DNA of 64,000 nt from Pseudonocardia sp. N23 (GTDB taxonomy: Bacteria; Actinomycetota; Actinomycetes; Mycobacteriales; Pseudonocardiaceae), in contig NZ_BEGX01000028.1 of the NCBI RefSeq assembly GCF_002583555.1, positions 111,308 to 175,307 of the forward strand, given 5' to 3'. Shown piece by piece: positions 38,945-45,944 of this stretch (the first letter of the stretch is position 1; the number at the start of each line of letters is the position of its first letter). Both the position numbers and the translations under genes were made by a program. The notes below the pieces were generated by a model. The model was given only the letters and a program-made list of their open reading frames with translations, searched no databases and had not been told where the DNA came from.

Positions 38945-40144
38945 TCACCCTAGGGATCGACGCGGGGGAAGTGCGGCCTCCAGCTCGGCGATCAGGTCGG
39001 CGGGCTCCTCGATGCCGACCGAGAGCCGGACCAGGCCGTGGGTGATCCCCAGCTCGGCGAGGGCCTCGGGCGTCAGGGACCGGTGCGTGGTCGTCGCCGG
39101 GTGGACCAGGGTGGTGGCGACGTCGGCGAGGCTCGGGGAGAGCGGGATCGCCGAGCCGAGGCCGCGGATGAGGTCGTCGACACCCGCGCGACCGGCGGCC
39201 AGCTCGAACGACAGCATGCCGCCGACGCCGTCTGGCAGCATCCGGGCGGCCACCTCGGCGTGCGGGTGGCCGGGCAGCGACGGGTGGTGCACGTGCGTGA
39301 CCGCCGGGTGCGACGCCAGGAACTCGGCGACGGCCAGCCCGCCGCGGGTGTGCGCGGCCATCCGCAGCGGCAGGGTCTTCAGCCCGATCAGCGCCATCCA
39401 GGCGTCGAACGGTCCGAGGGTGCCGCCGTAGTGCACGACCGACGCCCGGATGCGACCGATCAGCTCGGCGTCGCCCGCGACGATGCCGCCCATCGCGGCG
39501 GAGTGCCCGCCGAGGTACTTCGGGATGCTGTGCCACACCAGGCCGGCGCCGTGCTCGATCGGCCGGAACAGCGCCGGGGTGGCGAACGTCGAGTCGACGA
39601 CGACCGTGACGCCGGCCTGCTCGCCGATCTCGACGAGCGCGGGCAGGTCGGGCACCCGCATCGTGGGGTTGGTCAGGGCCTCGACGAGCAGCAGCTTCGT
39701 CCGCGGGGTGATCGCGCGGCGGACCTCGCCGGCGTCGGCGGCGTCGACGAGGGTCGTCTCGATGCCGAGCCGCGGCAGCTCCAGGTCGAGCAGGGTCCGG
39801 GTGCCGCCGTAGGCGTTGCGGTCGGCGACGACGTGGTCGCCGGACTCCAGGAGGCCGAAGACGATCCCGGTGATCGCGGCCATGCCCGACGCCGTGGACA
39901 CCGCGTCGGCGGCACCCTCGAGGTCGGCGACTGCCCGCTCGAGCACCTGGCCGTTGTAGTGGCCGAAACGGTAGTAGACCTGGCCCTGCTCCTCGTCGTC
40001 GAGAACGCGGTGCAGCGCGGCGAGGTCCGGGTAGGTGTGGACGGTCGACTGGACGAGCGCGGGCGTCAGCGGCAGCGCGGCCCCCGGCGCGATGTGGGTG
40101 CCGGCGCGGGCGGCGAGGGTCGTCGGGTGCGGCCTGCTCGTCAT
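38945..40144 (-). CDS. Cys/Met-metabolism PLP enzyme (cystathionine gamma-lyase/synthase family)
   Basis: A 399-residue PLP enzyme of the trans-sulfuration family. Cofactor features: SGMAAITGIV, VVVDSTFATPALFRPIEHGAGLVWHSIPKYLGGHSAAMGG with the Schiff-base Lys, and LVRLSVGIEEPADLIAELEAAL at the end. The usual HSATKY is HSIPKY here, so it is a divergent member; cystathionine gamma-lyase, synthase and methionine gamma-lyase cannot be separated by eye. ATG 40144 is preferred; GTG 40156 is also in frame. Confidence 0.9.
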   Translation of the reverse strand: MTSRPHPTTLAARAGTHIAPGAALPLTPALVQSTVHTYPDLAALHRVLDDEEQGQVYYRFGHYNGQVLERAVADLEGAADAVSTASGMAAITGIVFGLLESGDHVVADRNAYGGTRTLLDLELPRLGIETTLVDAADAGEVRRAITPRTKLLLVEALTNPTMRVPDLPALVEIGEQAGVTVVVDSTFATPALFRPIEHGAGLVWHSIPKYLGGHSAAMGGIVAGDAELIGRIRASVVHYGGTLGPFDAWMALIGLKTLPLRMAAHTRGGLAVAEFLASHPAVTHVHHPSLPGHPHAEVAARMLPDGVGGMLSFELAAGRAGVDDLIRGLGSAIPLSPSLADVATTLVHPATTTHRSLTPEALAELGITHGLVRLSVGIEEPADLIAELEAALPPRRSLG

Positions 40145-40194
40145 GCTGTCGTCCACTCCAGGGTGTCGGGGTGCGGCTCTCGGGTCAGATGATG

Positions 40195-40228
40195 CCGGTC
40201 CTCACGAGAAGTTTCTCCCGAGGGCCGG
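40195..40228. other. Hairpin in divergent leader
   Basis: An interrupted inverted repeat (CCGGTCCTC...GAGGGCCGG with a second GAGAA/TTCTC stem inside) sits 51-84 bp upstream of the Cys/Met enzyme and about 80 bp upstream of the MFS exporter gene. It could be part of a structured leader; no known riboswitch was recognised. Confidence 0.4.
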
Positions 40229-40309
40229 ACCCCCCGGGGACCCGAGTGCAGCCGGTCACATCCCGGGCATCCGGGAACCTTCACCCGTTCCGGGGTGTTG
40301 CACCTTTCC

Positions 40310-41623
40310 GTGACCGACACCTCCCGAACCGCCGTTCCGGGACGGTTGCGCCTCGCGCTGCTGCTCGGCGCCTTCGTCGCCCTGGGCCCGCTCACCATCG
40401 ACATGTACCTGCCGGCCCTGCCGCAGATCAGCTCCGAGCTGAACGCGTCCGACAGCCTCGTCCAGCTCACCCTCACCGGCACTCTCGCCGGCCTCGCCCT
40501 CGGCCAGCTGTTCATCGGACCGCTGTCCGACGCGATCGGCCGCCGCCGTCCGCTCTTCGCCGGCGCGCTGCTGCACCTCGTCGCATCGCTGCTCGTGCTG
40601 ATCGCACCGAACATCGAGATCCTCGGCGTGCTCCGGGTCCTGCAGGGCATCGGCACCGCAGCCGGCGCCGTCGTCGCGCTGGCGATCGTGCGCGACCTCT
40701 ACGTCGGCCGCGACGCGGCGAACCTGCTGTCGCGGCTGATGCTCGTGATGGGCGCGGCACCCGTGCTCGCGCCGACCATCGGCGGCGGCATCCTGCACTT
40801 CACCGACTGGCGTGGCGTGTTCGTCGTGCTCGCCGTCTATGCCGCACTGCTGCTGCCGCTGGCCTGGAAGGTGCTGCCGGAGACGCTGCCGGTCGAGCGC
40901 AGGCGCAGTGCCCGGATCGGCGAGACCTTCCGGACCTACGGCGGCCTGCTGCGCGACCGGGTGTTCGTCGGCCTGGTGCTCGTCGCCGGCTTCACGATGG
41001 CCGCCCTGTTCGGCTACGTGTCGGGTGCGTCGTTCGTCTACCAGGAGCAGTTCGGGCTCGGCCAGCAGATGTTCGGGCTGGTGTTCGGGGCCGGCGCGAT
41101 CTGGCTGATCGCGGGTACGCAGTTCAACCCGGTCCTGCTGCGCCGCTGGGACCCGCGCCAGATCCTCAGCGGTGCGGCCGTCGCCGGTTCGGTGGCGGGT
41201 GTCGTCCTGATCGCCGTCGGCGCGACGGGAGTCGGCGGGCTCGTCGGCATCCTGGTCCCGATGTGGGCGGTGCTGGCCGCGGCGGGCGTCATGCTGCCCA
41301 ACGCGCCCGCGGTCGCGTTGTCGAAGCACGGCGAGGCCGCGGGTACCGCAGCGGCCCTGCTGGGTGCGGTGCAGTTCGGGGTCGGGGCCGCGGTGTCGCC
41401 GCTGGTCGGCGCCCTGGGCAACGACGCGCTCGCGATGACGACGGTCGTCGCCGGCGGGATGTTCGTCGCCCTGCTGGTGCTGGTGGTGGTCGTGCGGCCG
41501 TGGGGGCTGCCCGACCTGGAGGACGGGCAGGCACCTGCCCGGTCCGAGGCCGCGCCCGCCGTGGCCACCGCCGACGAGATCGCGGTAGCGGACGCCGCGG
41601 CCGCCGGCGGCCGGACCGCCTGA
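40310..41623 (+). CDS. Bcr/CflA-type MFS drug exporter
   Basis: A 437-residue, 12-TM DHA1 transporter. The family hallmark LGPLTIDMYLPALPQI lies in TM1, GPLSDAIGRRRPLFAG is motif A, and RVLQGIGTAAGAVVALAIVRDLY is in TM4. It exports drugs or metabolites with proton antiport. The start is uncertain: GTG 40310 is used; GTG 40295 and TTG 40298 are in frame and none has a clear ribosome-binding site. The C-terminal tail of about 40 residues is Ala-rich. Confidence 0.9.
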   Translation: MTDTSRTAVPGRLRLALLLGAFVALGPLTIDMYLPALPQISSELNASDSLVQLTLTGTLAGLALGQLFIGPLSDAIGRRRPLFAGALLHLVASLLVLIAPNIEILGVLRVLQGIGTAAGAVVALAIVRDLYVGRDAANLLSRLMLVMGAAPVLAPTIGGGILHFTDWRGVFVVLAVYAALLLPLAWKVLPETLPVERRRSARIGETFRTYGGLLRDRVFVGLVLVAGFTMAALFGYVSGASFVYQEQFGLGQQMFGLVFGAGAIWLIAGTQFNPVLLRRWDPRQILSGAAVAGSVAGVVLIAVGATGVGGLVGILVPMWAVLAAAGVMLPNAPAVALSKHGEAAGTAAALLGAVQFGVGAAVSPLVGALGNDALAMTTVVAGGMFVALLVLVVVVRPWGLPDLEDGQAPARSEAAPAVATADEIAVADAAAAGGRTA

Positions 41624-41636
41624 GCCCAGCCGGCGG

Positions 41637-42173
41637 TCAGCTCCGGGCCACGGGTTCCCGGAGCTGCTCCATCGCCCACAGGGCCCAGGTGTGGACGGCC
41701 TCGAACTGCCGCAGCCCGTACTCGGCGGCGAGCTGGCCGAACCCCTCCGGACCCGGCTCGACCGGGCCCGCCTGCTCGCGGATGGCGCGTAGCACCTCGG
41801 CCTGCTCGCCGGTCGACACGGCGATGCGCTCCAGGACGACGACCGCGTCGGCCGGGTCGAGCGCCGACAGCATGAACATGCGCAGGACCTGCTCGTTGCG
41901 GACCTTGCCCTGTCGCGTGGGCGGGGACATCAGCCAGGTGCGCAGCTCGGTGCGTCCGGCATCGGTGACGGTGTAGGTCTTGCTGCCGCGTGCGCCTTCG
42001 GCGGTGACCTCGACGAGCCCGCGCTCCGCGAGCTTGCCCAGCTCGGGGTAGATGCTCGTGTGCCCGGCCTGCCAGGCGTAGCGGCCGAGGTCGGTCTCGA
42101 ACGCCTTGGTCAGCTCGTAGCCGGACCGCGGCTCGACGGCGAGGAGTCCGAGCAGCGCGTGCGTCAACGACAT
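41637..42173 (-). CDS. PadR-family regulator
   Basis: A 178-residue PadR/VirR-type repressor: winged helix in LTHALLGLLAVEPRSGYELTKAFETDLGRYAWQAGHTSIYPELGKLAERGLVEV, and a C-terminal helical dimerization domain. Divergent from the carotenoid oxygenase gene. Two matching dyads in the shared promoter region (42185-42204 and 42228-42247) are probable operators, so it likely represses both itself and the oxygenase. An alternative ATG is at 42188, inside the first dyad. Confidence 0.92.
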   Translation of the reverse strand: MSLTHALLGLLAVEPRSGYELTKAFETDLGRYAWQAGHTSIYPELGKLAERGLVEVTAEGARGSKTYTVTDAGRTELRTWLMSPPTRQGKVRNEQVLRMFMLSALDPADAVVVLERIAVSTGEQAEVLRAIREQAGPVEPGPEGFGQLAAEYGLRQFEAVHTWALWAMEQLREPVARS

Positions 42174-42184
42174 GCCGCAACCAT

Positions 42185-42204
42185 ACATGTCAAAAATGAC
42201 ATGT
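42185..42204. promoter_or_regulatory. PadR operator site 1
   Basis: Perfect dyad ACATGTCA-AAAA-TGACATGT, 12 bp upstream of the PadR start. The arms recur in site 2 at 42228-42247. Confidence 0.75.
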
Positions 42205-42227
42205 CGAAACTTTCAGCTCGACCCTTG

Positions 42228-42247
42228 ACATGTCATTTCTGACAGAT
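42228..42247. promoter_or_regulatory. PadR operator site 2 overlapping -35
   Basis: Near copy of site 1 (ACATGTCA-TTTC-TGACAGAT), 43 bp away. It overlaps a TTGACA -35 box (42225-42230) facing the carotenoid oxygenase gene, so binding should block that promoter. Confidence 0.7.
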
Positions 42248-42300
42248 CAGTGTCTTCCCAGTACCCGGCCCGTCGACACAGGGCCACCGAGGAGGACACG

Positions 42301-43683
42301 ATGACCGACACCACCACCGCAGCCGGCGTCACCCTCGAGGGCTACCTGGCCCCCGTCGCGGACGAGATCGAGGCGCACGACCTGCCCGTCGAGGGCACCC
42401 TGCCGCCCGGGCTCACCGGCCGCTACTTCCGCAACGGCCCCAACCCGCGCCCCGGCGAGAGCACCCGGCACTGGTTCACCGGCCACGGCATGCTCCACGG
42501 CATCCGGCTCGACCGGGGCCGCGCCGAGTGGTACCGCAACCGCTGGGTCCGAACCAAGGCCCTGCAGGGCATCCCGATGATCGGTGCGGACGGCACGTTC
42601 GACCGCAGCGTCGGCGTCGCCAACACCCACGTGGTCGAACACGCCGGCCGCATCATGGCGCTCGTCGAGAGCAGCTTCCCGACCGTCGTCACCCCCGACC
42701 TCGACACCGTCGGCCCCTGCGACTTCGACGGCCGCCTCACCACCGCGATGACCGCCCACCCCAAGACCGACCCCATCACCGGTGACCTGCACTTCTTCGG
42801 CTACGGCGTCATGCCGCCGCTCGTCACCTACCACCGGGTCTCGGCCGCCGGGGAGCTCGTCACCAGCGCCGAGATCGAGGTCCCGGGCCCGACGATGATG
42901 CACGACTTCGCCATCACCGACCGGCACGCCGTCTTCCTCGACCTGCCCATGACCTTCTCCTTCGAGCGGCTCGCCACCGGCATGCCCTACGGCTTCGACG
43001 AGTCCTACGGCGCCCGCATCGGCGTGATGCCACTCGCCACCCCCGGCGTCGTGACCTGGTACGACGTCGAGCCCGGCTACGTCTTCCACGTCGGCAACGC
43101 GCACACCGACGCCTCCGGGAAGGTCGTCGTCGACGGGGCGCGCTACTCCCCGGCCGACACCGTCGCCATGTGGGACGACCTCGGCACCGACCCCTCGGGG
43201 CTGGCCGCCGACGCCGCCGCCACCGGCGCCGCCCGCTACCACCGCTGGGTCCTCGACCCCGCCACCGGCCGGGCCACCGAGACCCCCCTCGACGACCGCG
43301 CCGTCGAGTTCCCCACCGTCGACGACGCCCTCGTCGGCCGCGACGCCCGCTACCGCTACGCCGTCAGCCAGGAGCGCGGCCGCGCCGCGATCGTGAAGAT
43401 CGACATCGCCGCCGGCACCGTCACCGAGCACTCCCTCGGCACCGGGTCCGTGGCCGGCGAAGCCGTCTTCGTCCCCTCCGCCGCCGCGGACCGCGCCGAG
43501 GACGACGGCTGGCTGCTCACCATCACCACGACCCGCGACGGGGCAGCCTCGAACCTGCTGGTCCTCGACGCGACCGACGTCACCGCCGCGCCCGTCGCCA
43601 CCGTCACCCTGCCCCGCGGCGTGCCCGCCGGGTTCCACGGCTCGTGGATCGACGACGCTGCCCTGACCGGCGAGGAGAACTGA
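42301..43683 (+). CDS. Carotenoid/lignostilbene cleavage oxygenase family protein
   Basis: A 460-residue non-haem iron dioxygenase of the RPE65/CCD family, which cleaves conjugated C=C bonds in carotenoids, retinoids or stilbenes. Four likely Fe-binding His: TAHPKTDP, MMHDFAITDRH, HVGNAHTD and FHGSWID. The N-terminal LPPGLTGRYFRNGPNPRP and GHGMLHGIRL are family signatures. ATG 42301 follows GAGGAGGAC. Under PadR-type control; PadR regulators often answer to phenolics, which fits a stilbene or phenylpropenoid substrate (inference). Confidence 0.92.
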   Translation: MTDTTTAAGVTLEGYLAPVADEIEAHDLPVEGTLPPGLTGRYFRNGPNPRPGESTRHWFTGHGMLHGIRLDRGRAEWYRNRWVRTKALQGIPMIGADGTFDRSVGVANTHVVEHAGRIMALVESSFPTVVTPDLDTVGPCDFDGRLTTAMTAHPKTDPITGDLHFFGYGVMPPLVTYHRVSAAGELVTSAEIEVPGPTMMHDFAITDRHAVFLDLPMTFSFERLATGMPYGFDESYGARIGVMPLATPGVVTWYDVEPGYVFHVGNAHTDASGKVVVDGARYSPADTVAMWDDLGTDPSGLAADAAATGAARYHRWVLDPATGRATETPLDDRAVEFPTVDDALVGRDARYRYAVSQERGRAAIVKIDIAAGTVTEHSLGTGSVAGEAVFVPSAAADRAEDDGWLLTITTTRDGAASNLLVLDATDVTAAPVATVTLPRGVPAGFHGSWIDDAALTGEEN

Positions 43684-43688
43684 GATGA

Positions 43689-43919
43689 CCGCCCCCTGCT
43701 CGACCGGGAGAACACCGTGACCCCCGCGTCAGCTCCACGGTCTGGGGAGCGGCCCTGCTCGCCGAGGCCCTGATCCGCATCCCGCTCGTCCACCTGCTGC
43801 CGGTCGGCGTCATGGTCGGGCTCGGCGAGGCGATGCCGTTCGTGACGATCGGCCTGTTGATGGCCTGGAAGGTCTGGTACGTCCGGCGCGCCGAGGCCCG
43901 GGCCCGCAAGGCGTCCTGA
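43689..43919 (+). pseudogene. VC0807-family membrane protein remnant (C-terminal part)
   Basis: A frame open from 43689 to the TGA at 43917-43919 encodes RVSSTVWGAALLAEALIR...VGLGEAMPFVTIGLLMAWKVWYVRRAEARA, with two membrane segments. It resembles the end of actinobacterial VC0807-type integral membrane proteins of about 200 residues. No start codon lies in frame before internal ATGs, and an in-frame stop is just upstream, so the 5' part is lost. It begins five bases after the oxygenase gene. Confidence 0.5.
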
Positions 43920-43932
43920 CCGCGCCCCGAAG

Positions 43933-43945
43933 TGCCGTTCCTGCA
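43933..43945. repeat. Family B half element
   Basis: TGCCGTTCCTGCA, identical to one arm of the family B palindromes, without a partner arm nearby. It lies just after the VC0807-like remnant. Confidence 0.5.
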
Positions 43946-43966
43946 TGTGGGCCCTCGGATCGGCGG

Positions 43967-44007
43967 CGTCAGGGTAGCCTGACGACGGGCGTCAGGATGA
44001 CTTGACG
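43967..44007. promoter_or_regulatory. Twin operator-like dyads before HTH-PASTA gene
   Basis: Two related 18-bp dyads, CGTCAGGGTAGCCTGACG (43967-43984, perfect) and CGTCAGGATGACTTGACG (43990-44007, one mismatch), are spaced 23 bp centre to centre. The second ends 15 bp before the ATG. They may be autoregulatory sites for the DNA-binding protein encoded next. Confidence 0.65.
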
Positions 44008-44022
44008 CATTCGGGAGGCGAC

Positions 44023-44694
44023 ATGAGCAAGGAGAAGGGGCCGTGGCGCGACGGCCGACGCGCGTGGGAGCGGCTCGCGTTCTGGTACCCCGACGGCAGA
44101 CCCGTCCGCGACGATCCGGAGCGCGACCCGCTCACCGCCCTCGCCGACGTCGGGCTCGTCCGCCGGCTGCTCGACGAGACCGAGCTCGAGGCCGTGCGCA
44201 GCGCCCGGCGGCGGGGACTGTCGTGGGCCGAGATCGCGACGAAGCTGGGCGTCAGCAGACAGTCGGCCTGGGAACGCTGGCGTGACCTGGACACCTCCGA
44301 GCCCACCCCTGCGCCCGCACCCGAGCCCGCCGGCCGCAGCGAGTTCCTCGACCGGGCAGCCCGGGCCGCGCGCCGGCAACGGTTCGTGCGGGTGCCGCAC
44401 GTCGTCGGCAAGACCGTCGAGGAGGCCCACCACATGCTCGACGACCACGGCCTGCTCGCCGTCTCCGCCGACCCCGACGGCCCGCCGCCCGCCGTCCTCG
44501 AGCTGGGGCAGCTCGTCGTGTCCGGGCAGAACCCCGACCACGGCGCCAAGGTGCCGGTCGGCACCGCGGTGAAGCTCTGGACCGAGCGTGGCGGCGGCTC
44601 CGGCGTCCGCGAGCCCCGCCGCCCGAGGCCCACGCCGCTGGCCGAGCGCGAGCTGCCCGACGAGGCACTGGGCTCGCAGCAGGCCGTCGGCTGA
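44023..44694 (+). CDS. HTH-PASTA protein
   Basis: A 223-residue soluble protein. Residues 45-85 form a helix-turn-helix (LSWAEIATKLGVSRQSAWERW). After a Pro-rich linker, residues 120-185 form a PASTA-like domain (RVPHVVGKTVEEAHHMLDDHGL ... VSGQNPDHGAKVPVGTAVKLW). No signal peptide or membrane segment is seen, so the PASTA-like domain would be cytoplasmic, unlike those of PknB or PBPs. ATG 44023 follows GGAGG; a TTG at 44002 inside the operator is less likely. The ligand and targets are unknown. Confidence 0.85.
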   Translation: MSKEKGPWRDGRRAWERLAFWYPDGRPVRDDPERDPLTALADVGLVRRLLDETELEAVRSARRRGLSWAEIATKLGVSRQSAWERWRDLDTSEPTPAPAPEPAGRSEFLDRAARAARRQRFVRVPHVVGKTVEEAHHMLDDHGLLAVSADPDGPPPAVLELGQLVVSGQNPDHGAKVPVGTAVKLWTERGGGSGVREPRRPRPTPLAERELPDEALGSQQAVG

Positions 44695-44710
44695 CCCGCT
44701 CGCGCAGGCG

Positions 44711-45061
44711 TCAGCGGCGGGTGACCAGGCAGACGACGTGGCCGTCCGGGTCGGTGAGGACGGCCTGCCGCTCGCCCCAGGGCTGGTCGGCGGGGGCGTC
44801 GAGCACCCCGCAGCCCGCGGACACGGCGGCGTCGGTGGTGGCGTCGACGTCGTCGACCGCGAAGCTCAACGCCACCCCGGCCGCGCTGGGCTGCGACGGA
44901 CGCTCGTGCAGCATCAGCTCGGTGCCACCGGGAACGGGCAGGAACACGACGTCGGTCGTGCGGGTGCCCACCGGCAGCGCGAGGACATCGCGGTAGAAGC
45001 GCAGCGCGGTGTCGAGGTCGGCGACCGAGACGATCGCCCTGGCGAGGCCTGAGGTGCTCAC
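44711..45061 (-). CDS. VOC/glyoxalase-fold protein
   Basis: A 116-residue VOC protein (ARAIVSVADLDTALRFYRDVLALPVG; GTELMLHERP; RQAVLTDPDGHVVCLVTRR). GTG 45061 overlaps the stop of the YczE-like membrane gene as GTGA, so it is co-transcribed with it. The substrate is unknown. Confidence 0.84.
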   Translation of the reverse strand: MSTSGLARAIVSVADLDTALRFYRDVLALPVGTRTTDVVFLPVPGGTELMLHERPSQPSAAGVALSFAVDDVDATTDAAVSAGCGVLDAPADQPWGERQAVLTDPDGHVVCLVTRR

Positions 45062-45735
45062 GCCGCCAGTGTGGTCCCGGGGTTCGTGTCGGGAGCGCCG
45101 GGGACGGTCTCCACCGCGCGCTCGCGGTAGGTGGAGAACGGCAGGAACGCCTGGGTGAGGGGGCCGATCGCCAGCGCGTAGAGCACCGTCCCGATGCCGA
45201 CGGTGCCGCCGAGCAACCAGCCCGTCCCGAGTACGACGATCTCGATCCCGGTGCGCACCAGCCGGATCGACCAGCCCGTGCGGGCCGAGATGCCCGTCAT
45301 CAGGCCGTCGCGGGGCCCGGGGCCGAGGCGGGCACCGATGTAGAGCGCGGACGCGATGCCGTTGAGGACGACGCCGCCGACCATCATCGCGATCCGCCAG
45401 GCCAGGCCGGTCGGGTGCGGGAGCAGGGCCAATGCGGCGTCGACGGCGAAGGCGATGACGACGACGTTGGCCACCGTGCCGACGCCCGGCCGCTGCCGCA
45501 GCGGGACCCAGATCAGCAGCACGATGACGCCGGTGATGGCCGTGATCGTGCCGAAGCTCAGCGGGAACTTGGTGGTCAGGCCCTGGTGCAGGACGTCCCA
45601 CGGGTTCAGGCCGAGGGCCGCCTTGACCTGCATCGCCATGCTGGTGCCGTAGAGCGCGAGGCCGAGGAAGAGCTGCGGGAGCCTGCGGATCGGGGATCGC
45701 GTGACGGGCAGGGGTCGCAGGTCCGGGCGTTGCAC
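45058..45735 (-). CDS. YczE/YitT-like membrane protein
   Basis: A 225-residue integral membrane protein with about five hydrophobic segments. Motifs typical of the YczE group are FLGLALYGTSMAMQVKAALGLNPWDVLHQGL, ITGVIVLLIWVPLRQRPGVGT, and GARLGPGPRDGLMTG. Its function is not established; transport has been suggested for relatives. GTG 45735 lies directly after GGAGG, unusually close, so the exact start is uncertain. Confidence 0.82.
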   Translation of the reverse strand: MQRPDLRPLPVTRSPIRRLPQLFLGLALYGTSMAMQVKAALGLNPWDVLHQGLTTKFPLSFGTITAITGVIVLLIWVPLRQRPGVGTVANVVVIAFAVDAALALLPHPTGLAWRIAMMVGGVVLNGIASALYIGARLGPGPRDGLMTGISARTGWSIRLVRTGIEIVVLGTGWLLGGTVGIGTVLYALAIGPLTQAFLPFSTYRERAVETVPGAPDTNPGTTLAA

Positions 45736-45812
45736 CCTCCGATCGTGCGCCTCGGTGGCCTGCCCTGCCAGAGCCAATCCCGCGTGAGTGGCCTGTCCCG
45801 TGCCGGGCCGAA

Positions 45813-45866
45813 CTGCAGGAACGGCCCTTCCCGCAGTCCGGTTGCAGCACAGTGCCGTTCCTGCAG
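45813..45866. repeat. Family B composite palindrome, copy 2
   Basis: Arms CTGCAGGAACGGC (45813-45825) and complement (45854-45866), 13 bp perfect, with CCCGCA...TCCGGTTGC inside as in copy 1. It lies between divergent genes, so it is not simply a terminator. Confidence 0.75.
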
Positions 45867-45908
45867 AATCCCCCCGCACCGCCGGGCGCGGCGCGGCCCC
45901 ACTTCTTG

Positions 45909-45922
45909 ACCTGAAGTCAGGT
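45909..45922. promoter_or_regulatory. Dyad over -35 of ABC exporter promoter
   Basis: Perfect dyad ACCTGA-AG-TCAGGT overlaps the TTGACC -35 (45906-45911). A TACGGT -10 (45931-45936) ends eight bases before the ATG, so the mRNA may be leaderless. The dyad is a candidate repressor site; no adjacent regulator gene is present. Confidence 0.55.
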
Positions 45923-45944
45923 ACAGCTCCTACGGTCGGCGCCC

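Larger units (their letters stand above)
45736..45944. other. Divergent intergenic region YczE-ABC
   Basis: Carries the family B palindrome (45813-45866), the dyad at 45909-45922 and the probable ABC promoter. No gene is seen. Confidence 0.5.

Noticed and set aside
40145..40309. SAM-type riboswitch on the minus strand before the Cys/Met enzyme
   Set aside because: A GCAAC...GGGTGAAGGTTCC arrangement recalls the SAM-I/IV core, but the outer helices would have to lie in the exporter coding region and the core bases do not match.
45906..45936. MerR-type promoter before the ABC exporter
   Set aside because: Spacing between -35 and -10 is 19 bp, but the dyad is centred on the -35 edge and not on the spacer, and no MerR gene adjoins it. 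Recorded only as a generic operator.
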